The notes: a model not told the origin generated them from the sequence alone. Numbered from the stretch's first letter, positions 44,639-54,271 are shown. The stretch is DNA of 64,000 nucleotides from DASXRA01 sp963737425 (GCA_963737425.1 CAVTSX010000009.1:1364001-1428000), one strand, 5' to 3'. Translations and numbers: made by a program.

Positions 44639-45985
44639 ATGTTCGAGGTCGACGAGTGGCAGCCGCCCGCCGCGCCGCCGCCGTTGAGTCTCGCGGAGAT
44701 CACCGATGATCCCGACCAGGCTGCGGCCTGGCTCGCTGGGCAGGCGCCGGGTGCGGATGCGATTGGGGCGTTGTCGGTGCTCGATCCGGCTGTGTTGTCG
44801 CGTGGTGGGCGGGTCGATGCGCTGGTCGCGATCGAACAACATCTGGCGTGGCTTTCCGGGATGCAGCAGCGGGTACTGGCCGCGATGGCCGCTCATGATG
44901 GATCTGAGGATCGGTGGGTGCGCGAGGAGGTCGGCTGTGCGCTGCGGCTGTCGGCGGTGACCGCGCAACGGCGCCTCGCCGTCGCCGAAACCTTGACCGG
45001 GACGCTGGCTGAGACGGGGCGGGCGTTACGGCGGGGCCGGATCAGCTACCTGCACGCGATGGCCCTCGCCGAAGCCACCTACGGGCTCGATGCTGAGACC
45101 GCGGTCGCGGTGCAGCACCGGGTGCTGCGCCGGGCGGGTGCGCAGACGCTGGCCGAGTTCAAACGCTCCGTACGCCGCGCGGTACACGCCCTGGACCCGG
45201 CGCGGGTCGAAGAACAACGCGCGCAGGCGATGACCGAACGCCGCGTGTGCGTATCCCCGCGCGAGGACGGCATGACCGAACTGTGGGCACTACTGCCCGC
45301 TGAAGGTGCTGCCGCGGTCATGACCGCAGTGGATGCACTCGCGTCAGTCACCTCCGCCACTGATCCGCGCACCGCCGATCAGCGCCGCGCCGACGCCCTG
45401 GTGGATTTGGGCGTGGCGGCGTTGCACGACCCGCTGCTGCCGAAGGCACAAGGCATGCGGCCCTCGATCCACGTCACCGTGGCCGCGTCGACGCTGCTCG
45501 GCCTGGACGAGCAGCCCGGCGAACTCGCCGGGCACGGACCCATCCCCGCCAGCCTCGCCCGCCGGCTCGCCGCCGACGAAACCGGCACCTGGCGGCGCTT
45601 GCTCACCGACCCCGCCTCGGGGCAACTACTCGACTACGGACACACCACCTACCGACCCCCGCGCGACCTCACCGACTTCGTCGTCGCCCGCGACCAAAGC
45701 TGCGCCTTCCCCGGGTGCTCACGAAACGCCGCCCGCTGCGACATCGACCACCGCATCCCCTACAACCAAGGCGGATCAACCAATCCTGAAAACCTGGCGG
45801 CCCTGTGCCGGCGGCACCACCGACTCAAGCACGAGGCCGACTGGCACCTGGATAGAACCACCAACGGCAGCTACCGCTGGACCAGCCCCACCACCCACCA
45901 CTACGAAACACGACCACCCCACCGACCCGTCGACACCAGCCCGACACCAAGCGCGAACGACGACCCTGACCCGCCGCCGTTCTGA
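44639..45985 (+). CDS. DUF222/HNH endonuclease-domain protein
   Basis: 448 residues from the ATG at 44639. A helical DUF222 region covers ~1-300; the HNH nuclease motif is C-terminal: CAFPGCSRNAARCDIDHRIPYNQGGSTNPENLAALCRRHHRLKH, with both zinc cysteine pairs and the catalytic H-N-H residues. A proline/threonine-rich tail follows. The family is abundant in actinobacteria and related to the repeated 13E12-type elements of mycobacteria. It may cut DNA during transfer or rearrangement, but its function is unproven. Confidence 0.9.
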   Translation: MFEVDEWQPPAAPPPLSLAEITDDPDQAAAWLAGQAPGADAIGALSVLDPAVLSRGGRVDALVAIEQHLAWLSGMQQRVLAAMAAHDGSEDRWVREEVGCALRLSAVTAQRRLAVAETLTGTLAETGRALRRGRISYLHAMALAEATYGLDAETAVAVQHRVLRRAGAQTLAEFKRSVRRAVHALDPARVEEQRAQAMTERRVCVSPREDGMTELWALLPAEGAAAVMTAVDALASVTSATDPRTADQRRADALVDLGVAALHDPLLPKAQGMRPSIHVTVAASTLLGLDEQPGELAGHGPIPASLARRLAADETGTWRRLLTDPASGQLLDYGHTTYRPPRDLTDFVVARDQSCAFPGCSRNAARCDIDHRIPYNQGGSTNPENLAALCRRHHRLKHEADWHLDRTTNGSYRWTSPTTHHYETRPPHRPVDTSPTPSANDDPDPPPF

Positions 45986-46334
45986 CCTAGCTCCGTGCGT
46001 AGTGCAGCCTGACCGCCCGGTTGTTGAGCGGCTCCGGGCCTTCCCGTGCGCCGACGGCTAAGCCTGAAAGCGTGCCCTGCTGCCCGCTGCTGCGTGCAGG
46101 CGCCGGCAACCTGTCCCGGCATAGGTCTCAGCAGCGCCCCACCCCCAAGTGCAGAAGACCCCAATCGACGCGCCGCGTGCCTCGCCACCCGACTGCCGGC
46201 TCGGACACAGCGAGCCGGCCTGGTGGACCAGGTCTGCATTTGGGCGCCGAAATCTGCAACTGAACTTCAGACTCGGTATGCGGGAGCGTTGCGCCGACTG
46301 GACGCCACAGGCGACAAACTTCTGACACCGGAGC
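45986..46334. other. Intergenic region without supported gene
   Basis: The stretch following the HNH gene has only short arginine-rich frames. No RNA gene, repeat or hairpin of note was found. Confidence 0.5.
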
Positions 46335-46873
46335 GATGATCGACACCACTGCTCCGCCACGCGCCAACCAGCGGGTGATATCGACCATCCGTCGTCTCAG
46401 CCGCGCGCGGAGCACTGCAGCAACCTCCCGGTACGTCTCCCTGTCGACCAAGTTGGTGAGCTCGTGCGGATCCGCGTCGAGGTCGTACAGCGCGTCCTCG
46501 ACGTAAGTCAGCGATCCGGGTTGGTTTCACGGGTCCGTCTGGGGCGCATCCACCGCGTACTTCCGTCGGTGCGTTCGGATGGCGCGGCCGACCTGTGATT
46601 CGCTGATCTGAACGAAGACCTCGCCCAGCCACTCCGCGATCTCGCCGCGCCGTTTCGCGAGCATCGGACAGCCTTGCCTCTGCTCGGGCACCGCGAGACC
46701 GCGGCATCGAGCAGGGTCGGCGGCAGGTCTACGAGATTGACCAGGTCGTCGATGCGACCGCCGCCTCTGAAGCCTGGACCGCCGAGTGCCATCGGCACGC
46801 GAATGGACGCGTCGTGCGCAGACCTCCGTTGCGTATTGGCGGACACATTGTGCTCGTCATCCCCGGCCAGCAC
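46335..46873 (-). pseudogene. Sulfatase remnant with frameshift and stop
   Basis: In one frame the sequence gives HDASIRVPMALGGPGFRGGGRIDDLVNLVDLPPTLLDAA, an unmistakable sulfatase middle segment. The frame changes near 46560, after which KYAVDAP, then an in-frame stop at 46527-46529, then YVEDALYDLDADPHELTNLV and REVAAVLRARLRRRMV continue the C-terminal end. The N-terminal half with the formylglycine site (C-x-P-S-R) is gone. It once encoded an enzyme removing sulfate from sugars; the neighbouring GH106 enzyme is intact. Confidence 0.72.
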
Positions 46874-47093
46874 GGCGCACCGAGCAGATCTCCGGGGGCG
46901 ACCTGCACTGGCCGATCATCGGCGTCGCGATCGCGGGCAGCGGGCTGCCCGTCTTCTTGGTGTTGAATCCGCGTGGCGGCCAGCGCTCGTTCAAGCAATC
47001 GACCTGACCGGGTAGGCGCGGCCCCTCTGTGCGTGACCGGATCCGGTCAACCAACGAGTAAGGGCTTGTCCAGAAGCCTGCGGGTTTCCAGGA
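46874..47093. other. Decayed sequence before the GH106 gene
   Basis: No gene can be supported. Fragments upstream of the sulfatase relic look like its lost N-terminal region in shifted frames, but nothing is certain. Confidence 0.4.
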
Positions 47094-47107
47094 TTGAAAC
47101 GATTTAA
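47094..47107. promoter_or_regulatory. LacI-type operator candidate upstream of GH106
   Basis: TTGAAACGATTTAA, a near palindrome around a central CG (5 of 7 pairs match) that resembles LacI-family operators. It lies 131 bases before the GH106 start. No LacI gene is in the window, so the control would be by a regulator elsewhere. Confidence 0.4.
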
Positions 47108-47237
47108 GGATCGAGCGTGTGCTGCACCAACGCGAGTGCGCCGCACGGCGCGCGGTCGTTCGGCACGAGCGACGGGTACGCCGTCTTCCGGGTCGGCTCC
47201 GGAACCTGGTCGTTCACGACCCTCCTGAGGAGCAACG

Positions 47238-50216
47238 ATGGCCGATCACCGAGGAATCACCCGACGCCAGATGCTGGGGCTCAGCGCCGCAGCCGCCGCC
47301 GGCGTGCTCGTCCCGTGGGGCGGGCGGGATCCGGCGGCGCACGCCGAGCAGATCACCGGCAAGCCGTGGCAGCAGCTGGCCGGCTTCGTCACCCCGCCGG
47401 CGAGCGTCGCGCCGAGGTTCCGGTGGTGGTGGCCGAACGGGCAGGTTGACCCGGCCGAGATCGCCCGCGAGGTGGACGCCGTGGCCGACGCGGGCTGCGG
47501 CGGTCTCGAGGTCTCCGACGTCCACCACAGCGGACTGCTGAACCTGGACGTGCAGCACTACGGCTGGGCGTCGGAGCAATGGCTGGTCGGCCTCGACGCC
47601 GCGCTCAGCCAGGCGGTGCGGCGCGGCATCAGCATCGACCTGACCATCGGGCCGAGCTGGCCCGCCGCGGTGCCGACGATCACGCCGGACAGCCCGGCGG
47701 CATCCTGCGAGCTCGCGCACGGCGTGGTCACGGTTGCGGGCGGCAGTACCTACAGCGGTCCGGTGCCGGCGTCCGTCCTCATTGCGGATTCGGCCGTCAC
47801 CCAGCAGACGCTGTTCGCGGTGCAGGCCGCGCGAACGACCGGCCCGGCCGTCAAGGGCGTCACGCCGCTCGATCAGAGCTCGCTCGTCGATCTGACGAGC
47901 ACCGTCACGAACGGCCAGCTGACCTGGACCGCACCGACGAGCGACACGTGGGTGCTGCTCAGCTACTGGATCCGCGGTTCGGCGCAGCAGCCGGAGGCCG
48001 GCCCGTTCACCACGCCGACGTCCTACGTCGTCGACCACTTCAGTAGCGCCGGCACCGAGGCGATCACCGCCTACTGGGAGCAGCACATCCTGAACGCGCG
48101 CATCCGCCGGTTGCTCCGGCAGGCGGGCGGCGCCCTCTTCGAGGACTCGCTGGAGATCGAGACGCAGTCGACGATCTGGACGCCGGCGCTGCCGGACAAG
48201 TTCGCGACCAGTGCCGGCTACGACCTGACGCCGTTCCTGCCGATCGTCGTGGAGCTCAAGGGCAAGTACCAGTTCAGCTACGCCGCCGAGCTCACCACGC
48301 ACGTCCGGGACGATCTCAACAAGGTGCTGTCCGACCTCTACCGCGACAACCACCTGCTCGCGCTGCGCGGCTGGGCGCACGACCTCGGCATGGAACTGCG
48401 CGTGCAGCCGTACGGGTTGTCTACCGACTCGCTCGCCTATGCCGCGCTGCTCGACATTCCCGAGGGCGAGTCGCTCGGCTTCAAGAACCTGGACGACTAC
48501 CGAGTGCTCTGTGGTGGCCGCGACCTCGCCGGGCACCGGAAGCTGTCCTGCGAGTCGATCGCCTACGCCAACGGCGCGTACTCCACGACGTGGAACAAGG
48601 CGCTCCAGACGATCGGCAGTTTCTGGGCGGGCGGCGTCAACCAGTCCGTCATCCACGGCTTCCCCTACGCGGACGCGCCGGGCGCGACGTGGCCGGGGTT
48701 CGCGGCGTTCTCGCCGTACAACGAGACCGGCATCGGGTACGCCGACGCGTGGGGACCGCGGATGCCGACCTGGCAGCACATGCCGGATATCGCGGCGTTC
48801 ATGGCCCGGACGCAATACGCCCTGCAGACCGGCACGCCGAAGTACGACCTCCTGTTCTATCGGCAGAAGGGCTACACGTCGACCGGCATCGGCGCCCCGT
48901 GGCAGACGAACAACGGCATCCCCACCGGCTGGACGCACATCTTCGCGACCGACGAGGCGCTGCAGCAGCCCGGCGTGGCGGTGCAGAACGGCGTCCTCGC
49001 ACCGGACGGGCCGGCAATCAAGGCGATCGTCCTCGGCCCGGATCAGTTCTCCGGCAGCGAGTCGGCGATCAGCCGCGCCGGCGCTGAGCTGCTGCTCGGC
49101 TACGCGAAGGCCGGGCTCCCGATCGTCGTCTTCGGCAACTGGAGCAACCCCGTCTCGACCGGACACGTCGACCCGGACGAGGACGCCGCGGTGGCCGCGC
49201 TGATCAAGGAGTTGCTTGCGCAGCCGACTGTCGCCGCGGCCACCGTCGACGTGGACATCCCGGTGGCATTGGGCCAACTCGGCGTGATCCCGGCCGTCCA
49301 GTACGCGATGTCGACCTTGATGAACGTGCATCGCATCGAGGACGGCAGCGACTTCTACTACCTCGCCAACGCCCGGCACGCGGAGAACCGCAAGCTGGTG
49401 CCGATCGACCAGACGGCCTGGCTGACGGCGAGAGAGCCGGACGCAGTGCCGTACCGGCTGGATGCGTGGACGGGCGAGGTTACCCGGATCGCCGAGTTCA
49501 CCCGCGACAGCGGCCGGGTAGGCGTGCGGGTCGTGCTCAACCCCGGCGAGAGCAGCATCGTCGTGCTGGCCTCACCGGGCTGGGCCGGTGAGCCAGCGGC
49601 GGTCCAGGTCGTGTCGACGGACGCAGACGCGGTGCGCCTCGAGGGCCGCACAGTGCTCGTCCGAGCGGACGAGCCGGGGCAGTACTCCGTGAGCCTCGCC
49701 GACGGCACCGAACTGCACGGCGCGATCGACTCCGTGCCCGCCGCATCGGACCTCACGTCGTGGACGCTCGCGGCCGAGGATTGGCAACCCGGCGCGCGCG
49801 TCACCGAAACGGCGAAGCCGGTGGTGACCGTCCAGCTCGACGCGCTCGTGCCGTGGTCGGCGATCCCGCAACTGCAGGACTCGTCCGGCATCGGCCGGTA
49901 TCAAACGTCGACCGACCTACCGGCGGGCTGGGCGCCGCGCACCGGGGCCGTCCTCGATCTCGGCACCGTCAACGACACCTTCCGGGTGTGGGTGAACGGC
50001 CACCGGGCGCCGGGCAGCGGACCGCTGCGCACGCAGCTGGACATCGGCGGCCTGCTGCATCCGGGTCGGAACACGATCGAGGTCGAGGTCGCGACCTCCC
50101 TGATCAATCGCCTGCGGACGGTGACTCCGTCGATCTACGGCATCGCGACGCGCCAGGACTACGGCCTCCTCGGCCCGGTCCGACTGCTGCCGTACCGGGA
50201 GACCGCCGCGCGCTGA
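47238..50216 (+). CDS. Tat-exported GH106-type alpha-L-rhamnosidase
   Basis: 992 residues. Tat signal ~1-35 with the twin-arginine motif TRRQMLGLSAAAAAG. The family's N-terminal RFRWWWPNGQVDPAEI and GCGGLEVSD are seen at ~55-95; the central barrel contains GALFEDSLEIETQ (likely catalytic-acid region), and a C-terminal beta-sandwich ~880-985 (VWVNGHRAPGSGPLRTQLDIGGLLHPGRNTIEVEV) is characteristic of GH106 enzymes. Acts outside the cell on rhamnose-containing polysaccharide or glycosides. A weak GAGGAGCAACG ribosome-binding site precedes the ATG. Confidence 0.85.
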   Translation: MADHRGITRRQMLGLSAAAAAGVLVPWGGRDPAAHAEQITGKPWQQLAGFVTPPASVAPRFRWWWPNGQVDPAEIAREVDAVADAGCGGLEVSDVHHSGLLNLDVQHYGWASEQWLVGLDAALSQAVRRGISIDLTIGPSWPAAVPTITPDSPAASCELAHGVVTVAGGSTYSGPVPASVLIADSAVTQQTLFAVQAARTTGPAVKGVTPLDQSSLVDLTSTVTNGQLTWTAPTSDTWVLLSYWIRGSAQQPEAGPFTTPTSYVVDHFSSAGTEAITAYWEQHILNARIRRLLRQAGGALFEDSLEIETQSTIWTPALPDKFATSAGYDLTPFLPIVVELKGKYQFSYAAELTTHVRDDLNKVLSDLYRDNHLLALRGWAHDLGMELRVQPYGLSTDSLAYAALLDIPEGESLGFKNLDDYRVLCGGRDLAGHRKLSCESIAYANGAYSTTWNKALQTIGSFWAGGVNQSVIHGFPYADAPGATWPGFAAFSPYNETGIGYADAWGPRMPTWQHMPDIAAFMARTQYALQTGTPKYDLLFYRQKGYTSTGIGAPWQTNNGIPTGWTHIFATDEALQQPGVAVQNGVLAPDGPAIKAIVLGPDQFSGSESAISRAGAELLLGYAKAGLPIVVFGNWSNPVSTGHVDPDEDAAVAALIKELLAQPTVAAATVDVDIPVALGQLGVIPAVQYAMSTLMNVHRIEDGSDFYYLANARHAENRKLVPIDQTAWLTAREPDAVPYRLDAWTGEVTRIAEFTRDSGRVGVRVVLNPGESSIVVLASPGWAGEPAAVQVVSTDADAVRLEGRTVLVRADEPGQYSVSLADGTELHGAIDSVPAASDLTSWTLAAEDWQPGARVTETAKPVVTVQLDALVPWSAIPQLQDSSGIGRYQTSTDLPAGWAPRTGAVLDLGTVNDTFRVWVNGHRAPGSGPLRTQLDIGGLLHPGRNTIEVEVATSLINRLRTVTPSIYGIATRQDYGLLGPVRLLPYRETAAR

Positions 50217-50309
50217 TCCGCGCAGAGCCAGATCGGCGGCGCGACGGGTGCGCGAACTGCCGCGGCAAAGTAGGAGTCGGCGACCTGTACGCGCGGCTAC
50301 CGTAGACGC

Positions 50310-51374
50310 ATGTGTGCATCGGATCCTGGCCGGGCCGCAGTGTCATTCCCTTCTCGCGGTCCGACCGCACACGCTGCTATCGATCCGATCCGGCTCGAGC
50401 CGGTAGACGAGGTGCGGGTAACGACGCTGGTCGACAACGTATTTGACGCCCTGTTGGTTGGCGACGACCGGGCCCGGCGGGTCTCGTTCGGCGTTGCCGT
50501 TAGAGCCGCCCCGCAATTTGAGGGCGGCACGACAGCGGTCGGACTCCTCGCCGAGCACGGCTTCTCGGCGCTGGTCACGGTGCGCCGCGGCTCGTCAACG
50601 ACCACGCTGCTGTTCGACACCGGGCTGTCCCCCACGGCGATGGTCACCAACGCAGACCGGTTGGGCGTCGATCTCGACTCGGTCCAGGCCATCGTGCTCA
50701 GCCACGGGCACTTCGACCACGCCGGTGGGCTGGCGGGACTGATCACGCGGCGCGGCGCGCGCCGTCTGCCGATGGTCGTACACCCGCTGGTGTGGACCCG
50801 GCGGCGGATCGCCGTGCCTGACCAGCCGGTCTTCGAGCTGCCCACCCTGAGCCGGCACGCGCTCGAGAACGAGGGGATCGAGGTCGTCGAACGGCGCGTG
50901 CCCTCGCTGCTCGTGGACGGTTGCGTGCTGATCACCGGCGAGATCGACCGCACCACCGAGTTCGAGCACGGCATGCCGCCCTCACACCAAGCGCTGGTCG
51001 AAGGCGCCTGGCAACACGACCCGCTGGTACTCGATGACCAGGCGCTGGTTGTGCACGTGCGCGGTCGCGGACTGGTGGTGTTGACCGGCTGTGGGCATGC
51101 CGGCGCGGTCAACATTGTCGGGCACGCGCAGCGTCTGACCGAAGTGCCCCGCTTGCACGCCCTGATCGGCGGACTGCACCTGGGCGGGCCGGCCTTCGAG
51201 TCGGTCATCGCTCCGACCGTGGACGCGTTGGCCGCCGCTGCACCCGACCTGCTGGTTCCGGGTCACTGCACCGGCTGGCGAGCGCAGCACGCGCTGGCCG
51301 CGGCGCTGCCGAACGCGTGGGTACAGGGCAGCAGCGGCACCACCTACCGCATGAGCGCGCCGCTCGCGGCATGA
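50310..51374 (+). CDS. MBL-fold metallo-hydrolase (dihydropterin/phosphodiesterase-like)
   Basis: 354 residues; start ATG at 50310. Metal motif SHGHFDHAGG (about residue 130-139), later TGCGHAGAVN and PGHCTGW carry the other ligands. Similar to the archaeal/bacterial ribofuranosylaminobenzene phosphate synthase-like MBL group. Cytoplasmic, substrate unknown. It is followed 83 bases later by dgdA on the same strand and could share its transcript. Confidence 0.83.
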   Translation: MCASDPGRAAVSFPSRGPTAHAAIDPIRLEPVDEVRVTTLVDNVFDALLVGDDRARRVSFGVAVRAAPQFEGGTTAVGLLAEHGFSALVTVRRGSSTTTLLFDTGLSPTAMVTNADRLGVDLDSVQAIVLSHGHFDHAGGLAGLITRRGARRLPMVVHPLVWTRRRIAVPDQPVFELPTLSRHALENEGIEVVERRVPSLLVDGCVLITGEIDRTTEFEHGMPPSHQALVEGAWQHDPLVLDDQALVVHVRGRGLVVLTGCGHAGAVNIVGHAQRLTEVPRLHALIGGLHLGGPAFESVIAPTVDALAAAAPDLLVPGHCTGWRAQHALAAALPNAWVQGSSGTTYRMSAPLAA

Positions 51375-51457
51375 CCGTGGCGCCATCGGACGGCCAGGCC
51401 TCGGGAGCGGTCCATCGGCCATGGACATCCGGCTTGAATGGCTCCTACCGTCGGTGA

Positions 51458-52807
51458 ATGAGTGCCTCTTCTCCCGCCGGGACCGCGCCGGACGACCCTG
51501 CGACATTCTGGTCGGACGTCGAGCGCCATCTCGTCCGCTATGCCGGCGCAAGTCCATTCACCCAGGAGATCATCGAGCGCGCCGCCGGTAGCTACGTGTT
51601 CACCGCGGAGGGCCGTCGGATCCTCGACTTCACCTCGGGGCAGATGAGTTCGATCCTGGGCCACTCACATCCGGAGATCGTGGCGACGGTGCGGCGACAG
51701 ATCGCGACGCTCGACCATCTCTTCAGCGGAATGGTCAGCCGGCCCGTCGTCGATCTCGCCCGCCGTCTCGCCGACACCCTCGCGGCGCCGCTGCGCAAGG
51801 TGCTGTTGTTGACCACCGGAGCCGAGTCGAACGAAGCGGCGATCCGGATGGCCAAGCTGGTCACCGGCCGGCACGAGATCGTGTCGTTCGCGCGATCCTG
51901 GCACGGCATGACGCACGCAGCCGCGAGTGCCACGTACAGCACCGGCCGCAAAGGGTACGGCCCGGCGACGCCCGGCAATTTCGCCATCCCGGCGCCGAAC
52001 AGCTATCGCCCCGATTTCGTCAACGCCGACGGGGGGCTGGACTGGCCGCGTCAACTCGACGTCGCGTTCGACCTCATCGATGCGCAGTCGGTTGGCAGTC
52101 TTGCGGCCTGCATCGTGGAACCGATCCTCAGCTCGGGCGGCGTCATCGAGCCACCCATCGGATATCTCGCGGCGCTGCAGCGCAAATGCCGGGAGCGTGG
52201 AATGCTGCTGATCCTCGACGAGGCCCAGACCGGCCTGTGCCGTACCGGCTCGTGGTACGCATTCGAGCGCGACGACGTGGTTCCCGACATCCTGACCCTG
52301 TCGAAGACGCTCGGAGCCGGGCTGCCCCTCGCCGCTGTGATCACCAGCGCCGAGATCGAGCAGACTGCGCACGAGCGCGGATTCCTGTTCTTCACCACGC
52401 ACGTCTCCGATCCCCTCGGGGCGGCGGTGGGCAACACCGTGCTCGACGTTGCGCATCGAGAGGCGCTGGACAAACGGGCCGCGGAACTGGGCAGTCAGCT
52501 GCAGACCGGTCTGGCCTCGATCGGGGCACGTCACGACGTCGTCGGTGACATTCGCGGACGCGGCCTGCTCGTCGGACTGGAACTCGTGCTCGACCGGGCA
52601 ACCAAGGAGAGCTCGGCCGAGCTCAGCGCCCAGGTCACCGACCGCTGCCTCGAACTCGGACTGCACCTGAATATCGTGCAGCTGCCAGGCATGGGCGGCA
52701 CGTTCCGGATCGCGCCACCTCTGACCGCCGCGCCGGAGGAGATCGATCTCGGTCTCGAGATCCTCGATCAGGCGATCGGCGAGGTTAGCCGGCGGCTGCT
52801 CGGCTGA
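51458..52807 (+). CDS. dgdA: 2,2-dialkylglycine decarboxylase
   Basis: 449 residues, near the ~433 of the Burkholderia enzyme. PLP-binding lysine K283 in TLSKTLGAGLP, Q62 in FTSGQMS (a residue reported to favour decarboxylation), W148 in SWHGMT, D254 in ILDEAQTG, and FRIAPPLT near the end with the carboxylate-binding arginine. The close match across FTSGQMSSILGHSHPEI and NIVQLPGMGG to the enzyme from memory supports the name. It catalyses decarboxylation-dependent transamination of dialkylglycines such as 2-aminoisobutyrate. The usual LysR-type dgdR regulator is not next to it. Confidence 0.88.
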   Translation: MSASSPAGTAPDDPATFWSDVERHLVRYAGASPFTQEIIERAAGSYVFTAEGRRILDFTSGQMSSILGHSHPEIVATVRRQIATLDHLFSGMVSRPVVDLARRLADTLAAPLRKVLLLTTGAESNEAAIRMAKLVTGRHEIVSFARSWHGMTHAAASATYSTGRKGYGPATPGNFAIPAPNSYRPDFVNADGGLDWPRQLDVAFDLIDAQSVGSLAACIVEPILSSGGVIEPPIGYLAALQRKCRERGMLLILDEAQTGLCRTGSWYAFERDDVVPDILTLSKTLGAGLPLAAVITSAEIEQTAHERGFLFFTTHVSDPLGAAVGNTVLDVAHREALDKRAAELGSQLQTGLASIGARHDVVGDIRGRGLLVGLELVLDRATKESSAELSAQVTDRCLELGLHLNIVQLPGMGGTFRIAPPLTAAPEEIDLGLEILDQAIGEVSRRLLG

Positions 52808-52815
52808 TCCGCGCG

Positions 52816-53583
52816 TCAACCTCGGCCGACGAACGGCATCTGCGTCGCCATGAGGGTCATGCTCGCGACGTTCGCGTCCAGCGGCAGGCTCGCCATGTAG
52901 AGGACCGCCCGCGCCACGTCGGCGACGTCCATCCGCGGTTCGGGACGCACGGTGCCGTCAGCCTGCGCGACGCCGTCGACCATTCGCTCGGTCATCGGGG
53001 TCGCGGCGTTGCCGATGTCGATCTGCCCACAGGCGATGTCGAATTTGCGGCCGTCGAGCGAGATCGACTTGGTCAACCCGGTGATCGCGTGCTTCGTCGC
53101 GGTGTACGCCGCCGACCGAGGCCGTGGCGAGTGCGCCGCGATCGAGCCGTTGTTGATGATCCGCCCGCCCCGCGGGGTCTGGTGCCGCATGACCCGGAAC
53201 GCCTCGCGGCTGCACAGAAAGGCGCCGGTCAGGTTGACCGCGACCACAGCGTTCCATTCGGCGAGCGGTATCTCATCGAACTCACTCGACGCCGCACCGG
53301 TACCGGCGTTGTTGAACAGGAGGTCGACGCGGCCGTGCCGGTCGACGACCTGATCAAAGAGCCGGCACACTGACGCCTCGTCGGTGACATCGGTCGGCAT
53401 CGGCTCGAGCGTGCCGGGCAGCGCACGTGCGCGTTCGGCGACGGTAGTGAGCGCATCCGGTCGGCGCCCGGCGAGCGCCACGCTCCAGCCCGCGCCGGCC
53501 AACGCGTGAGCGACCGCCGCGCCGATCCCGCTTCCGGCTCCGGTGACGACGGCGGCCTTTGGTGGCGAAGGATCTGGCACCAC
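52816..53583 (-). CDS. Short-chain dehydrogenase/reductase
   Basis: 255 residues. Coenzyme motif TGAGSGIGAAV (near residue 15), NNAG (~90), catalytic serine in NNGSIAAHS and the YxxxK pair YTATKHAI. NADP preference is suggested by the R in AGRR. A classical SDR of unknown substrate. It converges on dgdA with only 8 bases between stops, so is likely not part of that pathway. Confidence 0.9.
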   Translation of the reverse strand: MVPDPSPPKAAVVTGAGSGIGAAVAHALAGAGWSVALAGRRPDALTTVAERARALPGTLEPMPTDVTDEASVCRLFDQVVDRHGRVDLLFNNAGTGAASSEFDEIPLAEWNAVVAVNLTGAFLCSREAFRVMRHQTPRGGRIINNGSIAAHSPRPRSAAYTATKHAITGLTKSISLDGRKFDIACGQIDIGNAATPMTERMVDGVAQADGTVRPEPRMDVADVARAVLYMASLPLDANVASMTLMATQMPFVGRG

Positions 53584-53626
53584 GTGCTCCTTGCTCGGCG
53601 GAGACTCAGCTCGGGGGCCGCCGAGG

Positions 53627-54271
53627 TTAGTTCGTCGGGACGAAGAATGCGACGAGTCTGCGTTCCGGGAAGTCGGCCGCGACGGTCAGAGCGGTCCACC
53701 CCCCGTCCGGGTGCACCTCGGATTCGCCTGCGGCAAGGGGTGCGTAGATCGTGCGCGTCCCGTTCGCCGGGTCGGTCGTGCCGCGCAGACCGGACAACTG
53801 GCCGAGAGTGATGGGCTTGGCGTCGGACGGCAACTGGCCGATAAAGCCGACGGCGGCGGTCAGGCAGGTGCCGTCCTCGCTCCAGACCCACTCTGTGGCC
53901 GGGTCCGCGGTCTTGCCGACCGGACCGAGCCCGGCCGGGCAGGCGGGGGACGTGCTCGCGGCGTGCAGCACCACCCGGTAGCTGACCGGCTTGATCCGCG
54001 GCGAGGTTGTCGCGCCAGCGGTGCCGGACTGCGCCGCCGACGGTGCGGCGATCGGCGCCGGCCCGGGTGCGCGCCCACCGCTGACGACGAGCACGGCTCC
54101 GACGGCGGTCGCGGCGGCCGGCAGCGCAACCCCCGCTGCGAGTCGGCGGCGCTGGGCCACGCGGTGCCGGCGGCGCACTTGTGCCGCGAGCGCCGGGGAC
54201 GCCGCGAGGTGCTCGGTCGCCGCGTCGAAGCCGACGCGGAGCATCAAGGTCAGCTCGTCGTCAGTACGCAT
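53627..54271 (-). CDS. Membrane protein paired with sigma factor (anti-sigma-like)
   Basis: 214 residues. Cytoplasmic ~1-48 with RRRHRVAQRRR before a single hydrophobic segment (~45-68), then an extracytoplasmic ~145-residue domain rich in Ala/Pro/Thr with two cysteines (SPACPAG and DGTCLTA). Its ATG lies within the end of the sigma gene (11-base overlap), so it is co-translated. Position fits an anti-sigma or co-regulator, but the canonical zinc anti-sigma motif is not seen. Confidence 0.7.
   Translation of the reverse strand: MRTDDELTLMLRVGFDAATEHLAASPALAAQVRRRHRVAQRRRLAAGVALPAAATAVGAVLVVSGGRAPGPAPIAAPSAAQSGTAGATTSPRIKPVSYRVVLHAASTSPACPAGLGPVGKTADPATEWVWSEDGTCLTAAVGFIGQLPSDAKPITLGQLSGLRGTTDPANGTRTIYAPLAAGESEVHPDGGWTALTVAADFPERRLVAFFVPTN

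Noticed and set aside
47214..49379. 721-codon open frame antisense to the GH106 gene
   Set aside because: Shadow of the plus-strand rhamnosidase; no conserved domain.
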